This document shows, in pieces, positions 28,298 to 37,900 of a stretch of DNA of 64,000 nucleotides (within the stretch, counting starts at the first letter, position 1; every line of letters starts with the position of its first letter). The stretch lies in assembly GCA_947179485.1 (NCBI GenBank), contig OX359250.1:19884539-19948538 (forward strand). Reading direction: 5' to 3'. The stretch comes from Allacma fusca. Taxonomy: Eukaryota > Arthropoda > Collembola > Symphypleona > Sminthuridae. Both the position numbers and the translations under genes were made by a program. The notes below the pieces were generated by a model. That model was not told the origin of the DNA and did no database searches. It saw only the letters and a program-made list of their open reading frames with translations.

Positions 28298-28534
28298 ATG
28301 CCCACACAAGATTTATTTATCTTCCTGGCAAAACCTCCTTATGAATGGGAAGTAAAATTCGACATTCAATTTCAAGGGAAATATTCAGTAAGAAAGCTAG
28401 AAATATTTGGTCAGGAGTTTCGTATGTATACAGATCGCAAAGCTGGAAGGGTTTATTTAAAGCAAATGCATTGCTATGTTCCATATGCATGTGAATCAAT
28501 TCATCTGAAGTTGCAACCCAGTCCCTGTGCATAG
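28298..28534 (+). other. Short protein-like open frame upstream of the PLE, unrecognised
   Basis: From the ATG at 28298 the frame encodes 78 residues, with PPYEWEVKFDIQF and GQEFRMYTDRKAG in its middle. The composition resembles a folded protein more than random DNA, but length alone is compatible with chance. It shows no PLE motif, no signal peptide and no transmembrane segment that I can see. It lies about 600 bp before the PLE core and could be part of an older insertion. Confidence 0.2.
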
Positions 28535-28700
28535 CTGTGGGTCAAAAAATGTTCCTTTCTTGAACCAAGTTTTTCTTTTGTAAACTTGAGACGAGATAGT
28601 TGAAAAAAATCGGGATGCCTGTAGGACAACTCACGATATAAATTAGCTGGGTTATCTAACGTTAAAGCATGCATGTATAATAATCATACTCTTGATATAA

Positions 28701-28925
28701 AAAGGGCTCACGGTTAAATTCACCACGGATATCCAACCAGATTCGAGTTCCCTCGGCGTTGACATTGCCCGCTTATTCTTTTCCTACCAACACATCAAAT
28801 ACATATATAAGCTCTCCACACCAACTGAATTTACCACGGACTTGGATCCTACCCCCAACCATATTACTATACATATGAGATTTTCGATCGAAACCTCTCA
28901 TACAGTTTCAACTAATTATGTATTG
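28701..28925 (+). other. Met-less open frame upstream of the PLE, unrecognised
   Basis: Seventy-five sense codons lie between TAA at 28698-28700 and TAA at 28926-28928. The translation includes LGVDIARLFFSYQHIKYIYK and TEFTTDLDPTPNH. The only Met is near the end, so it could only be coding as an exon or as a fragment of a decayed element. It is in a different frame from the PLE. No family is recognised. Confidence 0.15.
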
Positions 28926-29131
28926 TAAATATGCACAGGAGACTCTCCAAACTCCAGTCTTTTGTCTCTTCACTCACATCCAAAGATGAATCTCATGTGA
29001 GTCTCCATAAGAAACTACGAAGTTATATTTACACTATCATATTTTATGGAATGCAGTTTGTCCATCAAAAAAATTGCATCTCATTTCCCTCAGACCATAA
29101 GTAGATACTTACACACGGGACAATCCTGTAA

Positions 29132-29194
29132 TTTTTAATTAATGAGAAATCAGTTGTAACCATTCCTGAGGATCTGCCACTTTCTAAAGCAGAG
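29132..29194 (+). other. In-frame coding extension upstream of the first ATG of the PLE
   Basis: Twenty-one sense codons precede the ATG at 29195 in the same frame. They end in VVTIPEDLPLSKAE, which runs smoothly into KLLQKGLKFSPTPN, the conserved start of the PLE core region. A TAA at 29129-29131 closes the frame. A CAG at 29151-29153, just before the conserved part, could be a 3' splice acceptor, though its pyrimidine tract is poor. PLEs are known to retain introns, so this is possible but unproven. The simpler alternative is 5' truncation. Confidence 0.6.
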
Positions 29195-31366
29195 ATGAAA
29201 CTTTTACAAAAGGGTTTAAAATTTTCTCCAACACCAAACGTAGACACATTCGTTGTAAACCAAGACTTTGAAGCATTTTTTAGAAGAATTAATATTAAAT
29301 CGCATTTTCACAACAACCAATACGCAAATCCAGATCCTAAAGATGGCGTTGCGGGTATACTGGAAAACATTGTCCGTGAAAAAAGTTCTTGGAATCCACC
29401 TAAAACGGAGTACCCATCACTTGCACATTATATCGAAGAAGTTAAAACACTTGTTAATACAAAAGTGAGTTCAAAACTTAGAGTAAAATCAAATATCAGT
29501 ATTGAAGAATCCAACGCTATCAAAGAACTGAAATCACGTGATGATATTGTCATTAAACCTGCCGACAAAGGTGGGGCCACGGTTGTTTGGCGAAAGGATC
29601 TGTATATTGAAGAATGTATGCGTCAGTTATCTGACCAATCGTATTACATTCCATTGACAGAAGAACCGACAATTGAAAGCCAAGACATCGTAACGGAAAC
29701 AATTTCTGAAATGATTCGTAATGGACAACTTCCAAGGGAAGCAATCAATCTGATTAGCAAGAAGCCAAGGTGTCCGAAATTTTACTGTCTCCCAAAAATC
29801 CATAAACCAAATAATCCAGGTAGACCAATCATCTCATCAGTAAATAGTACAACAGAATTAATTTCTTCATTTCTTGATACTATTTTACAACCTATACTGA
29901 AATCAACGCCGACTTATCTCAAAGATACTAATGATTTACTCAAGAAACTGGCTCAATTTAAATTTCAAGGACATGGACGATATATTGTAATAATGGATGT
30001 AGTCGCACTATATACAAACATACCACATCAAGATATACTTACTTCCATTAAATATTTTTTGGATCAAACTCCTAATACTGACATTCCAACTTCAGTAATA
30101 ATACGTCTCACAGAACTTGTCCTTGACCTCACTGAATTTGAATTCAACTCGATGTATTTCAAACAGACCAAGGGTGTTCCAATGGGCACTAAGATGGGCC
30201 CAGTTGTTGCTTGCTTATTCATGGCATATTTGGAGGCACAATTTAATCAGGCGTATCATGGAGCTAAACCGGACTTGGATTTAAGATATATTGATGATTT
30301 GCTCAAATTATTTTCATGCTCCAAAGACGAACTTCATTTGTATATTCAAGAGTTTACAACTTCACATGATTCTATAAAATTTGAATTTAAAATATATGAG
30401 ACATCAGCCCCATTTCTCGATGTATTGATTATTCCGGACCAATTAAGTGACACTATTCAAACAACCATCTATACGAAGCCCACAGATTCACACACGTATG
30501 TGTCATACTATTCATATCATCCAAAATCTACTTTGAATGCAATTCCTTATTCACAGTTTCTACGTTTAAGAAGAATATGTAGCCGAATTGATGAGTTTGA
30601 AAACCAAGCTAAAATAATGTCAACACACTTTATTAATCGGCATTATCCCGAAAACCTTATCAAAGAAGCTATAAACAAATGCAGATCAATTTCGAGAGAA
30701 GAATTAATTAACAAAACCAACCCACGACAAAATGTAACAACAGAACGAATTCCTTTAGTACTTAACTATTCTCCACTTGCACGTGTGTTAGCCTATGATG
30801 CTATTATGCTATATAAGTCAATAATCCCTAATTCTACCGGTTCTCAAATTATTCCACTGCCACCTATGAAATCTTTTCGCCGGGCCCCAAACTTAAAGCA
30901 ATTACTTGTCCGCACATCAATTACCAAAGCACCTATACTAACAACACCAGGCACATTTCCATGCAAAAGAGGTAAACGATGCGTCACCTGCAAACATACT
31001 TTGAAACTATCTACGGTGACAAACTTGAAGAGGACAATACATCTCAAACAAGAATTTACATGTGAATCAAAGTCGTTGATATACGCTATTAAATGCAACA
31101 AATGCCCTGATGTAATATATATAGGGCAAACGGAAAGACATCTTGGGGATAGATTTGCGGAACACAGGAGGGATGTGTTGAATAAACAGTATAAAAATGT
31201 TTCCCAACATTTTAATCTAACTGGACATAGTGTGGATGATATGCTAGTTACTGGATTGAAGTACGCTTCAAGAGATGAAAAAGTCAGAATTGAAACCGAA
31301 AACCGAATGATCCATTTCTTCAATTCTAATGCATTACCTGGACTAAACATCAAATTTACATATTAA
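29195..31366 (+). CDS. Penelope-like retroelement polyprotein: reverse transcriptase plus GIY-YIG endonuclease
   Basis: This 723-residue open frame encodes the replication protein of a Penelope-like element. Such proteins copy the element RNA into DNA at a nick made by the GIY-YIG nuclease. Visible in order: RT-1 region with FYCLPKIHKP and GRPIISS (residues about 197-215); motif A IMDVVALYTNI (266-276, catalytic D268); motif B GVPMGTKMGPVVAC (327-340); motif C YIDD (365-368); thumb region (about 425-540). Next come a linker Cys cluster C590, C596, C599 and C623, then the endonuclease: LIY (628-630), C634 and C637, YIGQT (642-646), H649, R653, H657, E702 and N718. C634/C637/H649/H657 form the CCHH motif known from PLE endonucleases. 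No stop or frameshift breaks it. The frame stays open upstream to 29132 and reads PEDLPLSKAE just before the first ATG. That resembles the start of the conserved PLE core, so the ATG at 29195 is probably internal. Full PLE proteins are usually somewhat longer, so the N-terminus is missing or lies across an intron. The family is certain from the motifs; the subgroup is not assigned. Confidence 0.96.
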   Translation: MKLLQKGLKFSPTPNVDTFVVNQDFEAFFRRINIKSHFHNNQYANPDPKDGVAGILENIVREKSSWNPPKTEYPSLAHYIEEVKTLVNTKVSSKLRVKSNISIEESNAIKELKSRDDIVIKPADKGGATVVWRKDLYIEECMRQLSDQSYYIPLTEEPTIESQDIVTETISEMIRNGQLPREAINLISKKPRCPKFYCLPKIHKPNNPGRPIISSVNSTTELISSFLDTILQPILKSTPTYLKDTNDLLKKLAQFKFQGHGRYIVIMDVVALYTNIPHQDILTSIKYFLDQTPNTDIPTSVIIRLTELVLDLTEFEFNSMYFKQTKGVPMGTKMGPVVACLFMAYLEAQFNQAYHGAKPDLDLRYIDDLLKLFSCSKDELHLYIQEFTTSHDSIKFEFKIYETSAPFLDVLIIPDQLSDTIQTTIYTKPTDSHTYVSYYSYHPKSTLNAIPYSQFLRLRRICSRIDEFENQAKIMSTHFINRHYPENLIKEAINKCRSISREELINKTNPRQNVTTERIPLVLNYSPLARVLAYDAIMLYKSIIPNSTGSQIIPLPPMKSFRRAPNLKQLLVRTSITKAPILTTPGTFPCKRGKRCVTCKHTLKLSTVTNLKRTIHLKQEFTCESKSLIYAIKCNKCPDVIYIGQTERHLGDRFAEHRRDVLNKQYKNVSQHFNLTGHSVDDMLVTGLKYASRDEKVRIETENRMIHFFNSNALPGLNIKFTY

Positions 31367-31569
31367 GGAAACATCGAAACCTCAGGACGAAAGTTCGACG
31401 GGTGTGGCAATCCCGGGGTTATCTTAGCCAAAATTTTTTTAAATGGCTTAACTAATTCATATTTTTAAAAAATAGTTTATTATGATTATTTTAAATAATC
31501 GAAAAATCAATAATTTCAATTTTTCAATTTTTATTGATTGTAGTATGCATTATATTGAATGTTACTACT
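31367..31569 (+). other. PLE 3' untranslated region
   Basis: The first 60 bp after the stop codon are relatively GC-rich and contain short self-complementary pieces such as CGAAAGTTCG and CCCGGGG. The remainder is a run of A/T with repeated AATTTTT and AAAAAATA words leading to the hammerhead-like motif. No open frame is present. It could form part of the RNA structure recognised by the PLE reverse transcriptase, but this is inference. Confidence 0.6.
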
Positions 31570-31625
31570 AGTATATAATTTGCCTGACGAAGAGTAAAAG
31601 CTCGAAACGTTGCTGCGAATAAAAT
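31570..31625 (+). ncRNA. Hammerhead-ribozyme-like motif in the PLE 3' region
   Basis: The core boxes occur in type I hammerhead order. CTGACGA is at 31584-31590. A short stem II follows: GAGT at 31592-31595 with GCTC at 31600-31603, loop AAAA. GAAA is at 31604-31607. ACGTT then follows, where ACGT would be a minimal stem III and the second T the nucleotide before cleavage. Stem I can form from GC at 31582-31583 with GC at 31612-31613, plus AT-rich pairing further out. Hammerheads with very short stem III are established in PLE pseudo-LTRs. One departure is an extra A at 31591 between the CTGACGA box and stem II, so activity is uncertain. Confidence 0.55.
31618..31623 (+). promoter_or_regulatory. 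AATAAA polyadenylation signal in the PLE 3' region
   Basis: A canonical AATAAA hexamer lies about 250 bp after the PLE stop codon and inside the 3' arm of the hammerhead-like motif. It is a reasonable processing signal for the element transcript, but the hexamer also occurs often by chance in AT-rich DNA. Confidence 0.35.
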
Positions 31626-32888
31626 ATAAGCCTTGTGTTAAAAAGTGAACTTCTACCCTTATTTAATATACTGTAATTTTTGAGGTACTAGTTGAAGAAG
31701 AAAGTTAATTATTCCATCTGACAATGGCTATTTTTCATATAAAACACTCCAACAATGTCGGGTTAAGTGAAATTTATCAAGTAAGTTGATCTTTCGTCAT
31801 GGACTTCCTTCTTAGTAGGATCCTAAGCCGTTTCTTTCCCCCCGTCCTCAAGAAGTATCTTTAAGTAAAGTACTCCTGTATAGAAGCTCCACAGATCTAA
31901 CGAGAACACTTACCATCTTGAAGAATTTGTCTAATTTTTCTAACAAAAGCCAAGACTTGTTGAAAATTCTCTTGAACGGACAGAGAGAGAAAGAAAAATT
32001 ATGGAGGATTCAGAGGGGGAAAAGTATGGACAGGTTTTGAAATCCTATATGTTTACTCTTGTACCATTCTATGTGTACTAGTGTAGGGGATGATAATGAG
32101 GCACCTTATGCTGGGTCTCTCCATATGTACACACATTGGGACATTAATTATTACATCCCAAGGGGAGCCTATACTCCTTTATAGACTGTACTTTCCCAAG
32201 AGGATGAGCGCATCCCAGGTTTATTTATGTACAGGATTTTTTCACCCGAATGTATACATGCATTTAGCTAAAGGCAGGCACAATGGCAACTTTTTTGAAG
32301 AAATGACAGTCCTATATAGTTTTTAATCTAACACTTCAAATTGAAGATTTCCTACCGGATAGGTAGTTTAGTTTACTCTCCTATGACTTGCTCCCACCAA
32401 ATATATTTTAGTACCCTTGAGTTAATGTGTATATACTCTCCTTCAAAGATACATTTGTATCCGAAGGGAAGCCTTTAAGTACATCTTCCCAAGATACACA
32501 CTTTTACGGGTCTCAGGACGTACCTGTGTATAAGGGAGAAGTAACTTTATTAATTCTACGAAGTCATCCTGGTAACTTGGGGTACCCGTATTAAGTATTT
32601 ATGTAGAGGGAAGAGAAAAAATACGGTTGGTAATGAATTGAGAGGCCGAGGCGCAATGTTGGGAGTTTGATTTTTCTTAATGCCAAAATGCTGACTGACT
32701 CAAGCCCATATGTAATTTGTGAGGTGGCTTGGCTAAGTTTCATCCAAATGGGTAGTTTTTCCTCTCGAAAGTTTATCCGGCTCTGAATATGTAGATATAG
32801 GTGGGAGCTCAGTGTACAGGGTCCACACACTACTACTACTACAGTACTGAGGATATAACTTGATGTGTGAGTGTGTGTGCTGGTGCTC

Positions 32889-32911
32889 ATATATATATAT
32901 ATATATATATA
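32889..32911. repeat. (TA)n microsatellite
   Basis: A pure TA run of about 23 bp. A 198-codon open frame on the - strand (33187-32591) runs through it, but the frame is low in complexity and looks like chance. Confidence 0.9.
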
Positions 32912-34896
32912 GAATATACTCAAGTCAGACGTAGTAATCAGAATAAGTATGTTTTGATACCTGATAGAGTGGTTGAAGTTGGAAAAACTAAAATAAAAAA
33001 GTTTTAAAAATAAGGATGCAGTGCAAGGAAGAATTAAAGTGTGATGTTTGATGCTAGTAATAGTCGTGGTTTGGTTCCGTCGTGGTGTAACATTAGAAAT
33101 GTATAAAATGAAATGGTACAATGTGAAGGAAACTGCCGAGTCATTTGACTGCATTGTATTGTTAGTTCGACTTGAGTGTAGAGACATTGTTACATTGCTG
33201 GATTGCTACTCTCCTCCAACGTCCACAGACACAGTCCTTGTTGGAGCATCGACGATGCGATCGTTCGTAGGAAATGCAGTCTCATGCTTTTTCAAAAACT
33301 TCGAGTCTCCAATCATATATAAGTATAGATTTGAAAATACGGAGAGCAACTTATACTCGTAATCTTTCACATGTTTCCTTCCATTCTACGCACTCCACCA
33401 ACATGATCATGTTTTTCCGCGTCCTCTCCTCTCATCAACTGTACATATCTATACCCAAGGCTCGAGAAGACGACTCTAAAATAGTACTCTACAATTTTCA
33501 ACAGTTCTTGTTGTAGGTTCACCTCCATATGTAATTTTAGTGGGATGTGCAGTACGTGAACATGTAGATACTATTTTCTCTTTGGGAATCCTCCGTATCA
33601 ACATTGCAGTCATGAATATCAACGAATCTATCTTTGCTCATATCTTTGCTGTGGATGCTGCTCCTGCTGAATAATTCCTCGTGCTATCTACATTTCTCTA
33701 TTTATTATCCTCATCCCAACATACACATAAATAGTCATGGCACCTCCAAAACTCCATAGTCTGCCTCTGTCGACTCTGTCCTATGAGTATGCATTTGTGC
33801 ATACTATGAGAAAATGATAACATGAACTTTTTGTAATGTCCGTTCATCTATCCGTCCATCCTTCTCTCTCTCACTGTCTGTCTCGATTCGTGTATCCAAC
33901 ACATGTCATCCAATCCTCTACAAATATCAACTATCATTTCACTGGGTCTTCCAGCCCATCCACACAGCCAAATATGTACATTGCTCCGAGCGACTTCCCT
34001 GCCTTGCTTGAGGGTTCTGCACGCTTGTTACACAATATTTACATCATATCACTTCATGAAGAATTCCATCTTTCAAACAATTGCTTCAAATGTGTACCAT
34101 ATTCCAAAACCGTTTAAATACGATGCTCCAAAACACACTTCGTATATAATTATTAGCATGGAGACTCATACACATCCCTCCTGTCAGCATTTTCTTGGAG
34201 GAGCTGAGACTTGACGTGAGACTCTTGTCAAATTATATAATTTCCCTTGCGGGTTTTAATAAGTGTGTTTTTAAGGGAGAACTATCATTAGTGGGACTTC
34301 GGGACGGAATTTATTGAAGAATTGCTAGTGTCTGAATTAATACTACTAGAGGTTAAGGGTATAGTATTGAGTTAGGGAGTTCGGGGATGGGAATCAATAA
34401 GTTTGAGGGAACTGTATTGGAAACTCTCAAGTGTGTTTGTTTAAACTGGAGCTAATAACGATAAATAATAAGAGGGAATTGGAATGACTTAAGCAGTTAA
34501 GCTGTGTCATGTGTGACGCCTGATTGCCAGCCCTGGTCTATAGTAGTTGTACGTTTAGTACTCTTGAAGGATGTCGAGACTGTAATAATAGTGGAGTTAC
34601 TCGCACTACAATGGATACAATGGCTGGAACAAACATATAATTTCCCAGCTTATTTGCTTTTATCCATTCTCCTGACATTTTGCACTGACCAAGTCATAGT
34701 ATATCACAAAATATAACAACCAATTGTCGGAGCATTGTTCGTGTCTGAACGTAGTTTGTCTGGGTAGAAAACCCTTTTACGCCTACCTCGTTAACCCTTT
34801 TCCATATTCTGGGTTACAAGATGGAGAAAATACTCATTACGCTATAGTACTTCACCAAGTATAGACACACTACATTGTGCATTATTACAACCAACT

Positions 34897-34926
34897 GCTC
34901 TCTCCCTCTCTCTCTCTCCCCGTCTC
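34897..34926. repeat. Imperfect (CT)n microsatellite
   Basis: A CT run with CCC interruptions, ending CCCCGTCTCTC. Confidence 0.85.
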
Positions 34927-37900
34927 TCACTCTTCGTATACTTATATAAAGCTAGGAAAAGAAACCCAAAAATGTTCTTAGGTAAAACGTCTAGTAAAAG
35001 AATACGAGGCCGCACGTGTCTATCTGACAGCATAAATAATAACATGGCATGAAAGAGGTAGTGTTTAGTCAATTTAAATTGAATTATTGCATCTTTAGGC
35101 AGTTGCTAAAACTTTCAATGGAATCGCATCCACCAATAATGGGGCTGCATTATTTTTAGCAACATTTTATAATAAGGTGATGAAACTTACGGAGGAAACC
35201 GCAAGAAAAAAAAAAGATAACTGAAAGTAGACAAAAGCGGGTCATCTTCAGCTCAAAACTGCCAACTCAGGTCAAATGTGAATTAGCTCAAGAATTTTGT
35301 CTTGGGAACTTTTCCCCCCTTTGTTTCACTTTCCTCATCCCAAGAATTCCTTTCCACACACTTGAATCTGAGCTGGAGAGTAATTGGAAATAACTAGTCA
35401 TTGTGATGTTGAACTTCACTGGTCACACTTAATAGAGACATCCTTCAGTTCAAGTACTAAAGTATCTTTATCTTCTTCTTTTTTTTACCTCCTCTGTATA
35501 ACTGCATGGATCGTATTCTCAAACTTTATCTTTCCTTGCACAGTGATCCATTCGTACCGTTCTGTAGGTGCTGCTTATTGAATGGCAGAGTGTACAAAAC
35601 TTTTTCCGCAAGTTATATTTAGTTTGTTAGATGTGGTACCAGTTGGCTTTGGACTTCTTCACAAACTTTTTATAAATGATGCCTCAAGAGATTAAATCTG
35701 TTTTCATCCTAAATAAAATCATATAAACCAGCTGTAATGGAATTTTACGTGGGATATTTGGATATACATGGGATGGCCCAAAAAATAATTATTTCATACC
35801 TAACAATAAATTGAGGATACGTTTTTGTTTCCGTTAGGATTTAAATTCGAATCGGATGGAAGAGTTAATGCAAAATTATACTTCAATAATCTTTAAAAAC
35901 ATTATAAATAATGGTATTATTGCTTATTATTTAAAGCGCTTTTATTATCAAACGTATCAAGTACATACGACTTAGTTATGGAATTAGTGATAGGCAAAGC
36001 AGTGTGTGGAGAATGACTTTGTGTAGAGTACAGTACTAATAAAAAAAATGAATAATCATGCGTTTGCTTTGCAGAAATCAATTACAATAAAAATTGTGTC
36101 GGCGGAAAGTCCCCGGAAAAATTGAAGCCAGTGCAGTGTAAATAAATGAGTTTGTATCCGAGCGTCGGAGAGGAATTCCACCAAAGGCTTATTATTGATT
36201 CGACCAGTGTTATCAGGAAAGGGGACATGAAAAGACAAGGCGTGAAAAATGTGAAATTGCGGTTTTGTTCCCTGACGTAACTGAAAGCTGACATTCCATG
36301 TTGTAGACTAAACGGAGGGGTAACCCACGGGAGAGAACTGAAAATATAAAAAAAGCAAGAGAGACATAGAAACCCAAGCAGGAGCAGATAGAGAGGATGC
36401 ACCAGAGAAGAATGTGTAGCCGTGAAGAATGCGAATCTGCCATCATTATGAAGAAATGAATGAAATGATTGCCTGGTCAAACCATTATTGTGTGTACGAC
36501 ACAATGGTAGACAGAGAGACTAGAACACAGTTCAGGGAATGCCAATGCCATGGTTGCCATCCAGCTGTCTAAAAACGTCATCATAATATTTTTCAGGAAC
36601 CAAACCAAAGCGAACTACACATTTTCCCCGCATTGGTATTGTTTCCATCCTCGGAGAACAAGAACGGGTCAACGACTTGAGAGTCTGTCAACGAAAAATG
36701 ATTCCTGAATTCCAAAATCAAAATTACCAAAATTCTATGTCATTGCTAGTCATTACGGCCTTAGTATTAACCAGTGTTAGATACATAGGTGTAATTATTA
36801 TTGTACCCCTCAAAAATAATCCCTCAGTACTTAATGTCGAAATTATAGTGAAAAAATTTCTACAGGATAAATCCTTCAAGACCATGACTATTCCTGCTCA
36901 ACATCTGCGCACTTGTGTATATAGATATACATACCTATCCCCACACTGTGTAGTCAGTCCTGCTATAATATCCCAGGGAAAAAATAATCCTGTGGAAAAT
37001 AAAAAATTTCTTCCCACCTTTAATTTGATTATCCATACTCGATTACATAAGTGGACTTGTCATGTTCTCGTGAGTTCGTCAAACCAACATTTGACATTTC
37101 AGTTTTGGGTCGTGAGCTTTTTTCCTTCAAAAATCTCATTATTCTTGCTCTGATTTTCCCCTTGCAAGAGTTCAACGTAGACCTTTCTTAAAGACCTTTC
37201 GTGCTGAACCTCTTACTCTTAATTCAATTCTTTAAAGTGACTGCGGAGAATATATGCACAGCCAACCTCCATGTATCCGCATTACATCCCCAGATTGAAG
37301 CTGAAGCTCAATTTCCAGAGAAACCTTGAGGCAGTTTGGAAACTAAATTCAGAAACGTAAATAATTGAGGTCACAGAGTTTAAAAAAAATTACAGTCGAA
37401 GATACACACAGAGCAGTCACAGTTAATTTTTTGGCTACAATAATTTCCCCTTGAAATCCAACACACTTGTCTGAGGTTGCGAATGTCTCGCTCATCTCTT
37501 GAAAAGGATTGAACCATTGAACAATATTAACGTGATTTTGAAACGCGTGACAAATCTTCAATGAGCTGGAGGTGACGAGAAAATCTGTCTAAACCTGCTT
37601 TTGTCTCTTCCTCGCTAAAGTATTTTCCGCATTTTCTGACAATTCCGTTTTTGCACCGTCACATTCTTCACTTGTTCTTCCTAAATAGCTCCTTAATTTA
37701 AACTTCTGATTACTTCTCTATTTTACTTCCATCATGGACTAACTTGCTACAAGGTAAAACTATTATCACTATTTACAACGGTCTACACATATAGTTCGGG
37801 GGTGACAAAAGCAGGAGTGTCACAGAGCTCCATCCAAAATCCATTATACATTTAATTTCCTAATAGGTGAGCTGCAACTGCGGCAGTAATTGCTATTCAT

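Larger units (their letters stand above)
29132..31660 (+). mobile_element. Penelope-like retrotransposon, one copy, 5' end incomplete
   Basis: The element comprises the RT/GIY-YIG open frame, a 3' untranslated stretch of about 200 bp and a hammerhead-like motif near 31575-31625. The 3' stretch begins with a GC-richer block (31370-31425) and then becomes very AT-rich. PLEs normally carry hammerhead motifs in pseudo-LTRs that flank the ORF. Only the downstream one is visible here. The upstream limit is set at the in-frame TAA at 29129-29131, which marks loss of coding sense and is not a proven element end. The downstream limit is a guess: the sequence after about 31660 no longer shows anything element-like. 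I could not find a target-site duplication. The intact frame argues for recent insertion, while the missing 5' end argues for truncation during reverse transcription or for an unrecognised intron. Confidence 0.85.

Noticed and set aside
30844..31353. 169-codon open frame antisense to the PLE
   Set aside because: It lies entirely within the PLE coding sequence on the opposite strand and is a shadow of the real gene.
32591..33187. 198-codon open frame on the - strand
   Set aside because: It reads through a TA microsatellite and CA-like and poly-Val stretches. The product is low in complexity and has no recognisable domain.
36677..37153. 158-codon open frame on the + strand
   Set aside because: No motif, no start context of note, and the length is not far beyond chance for a 64-kb window.
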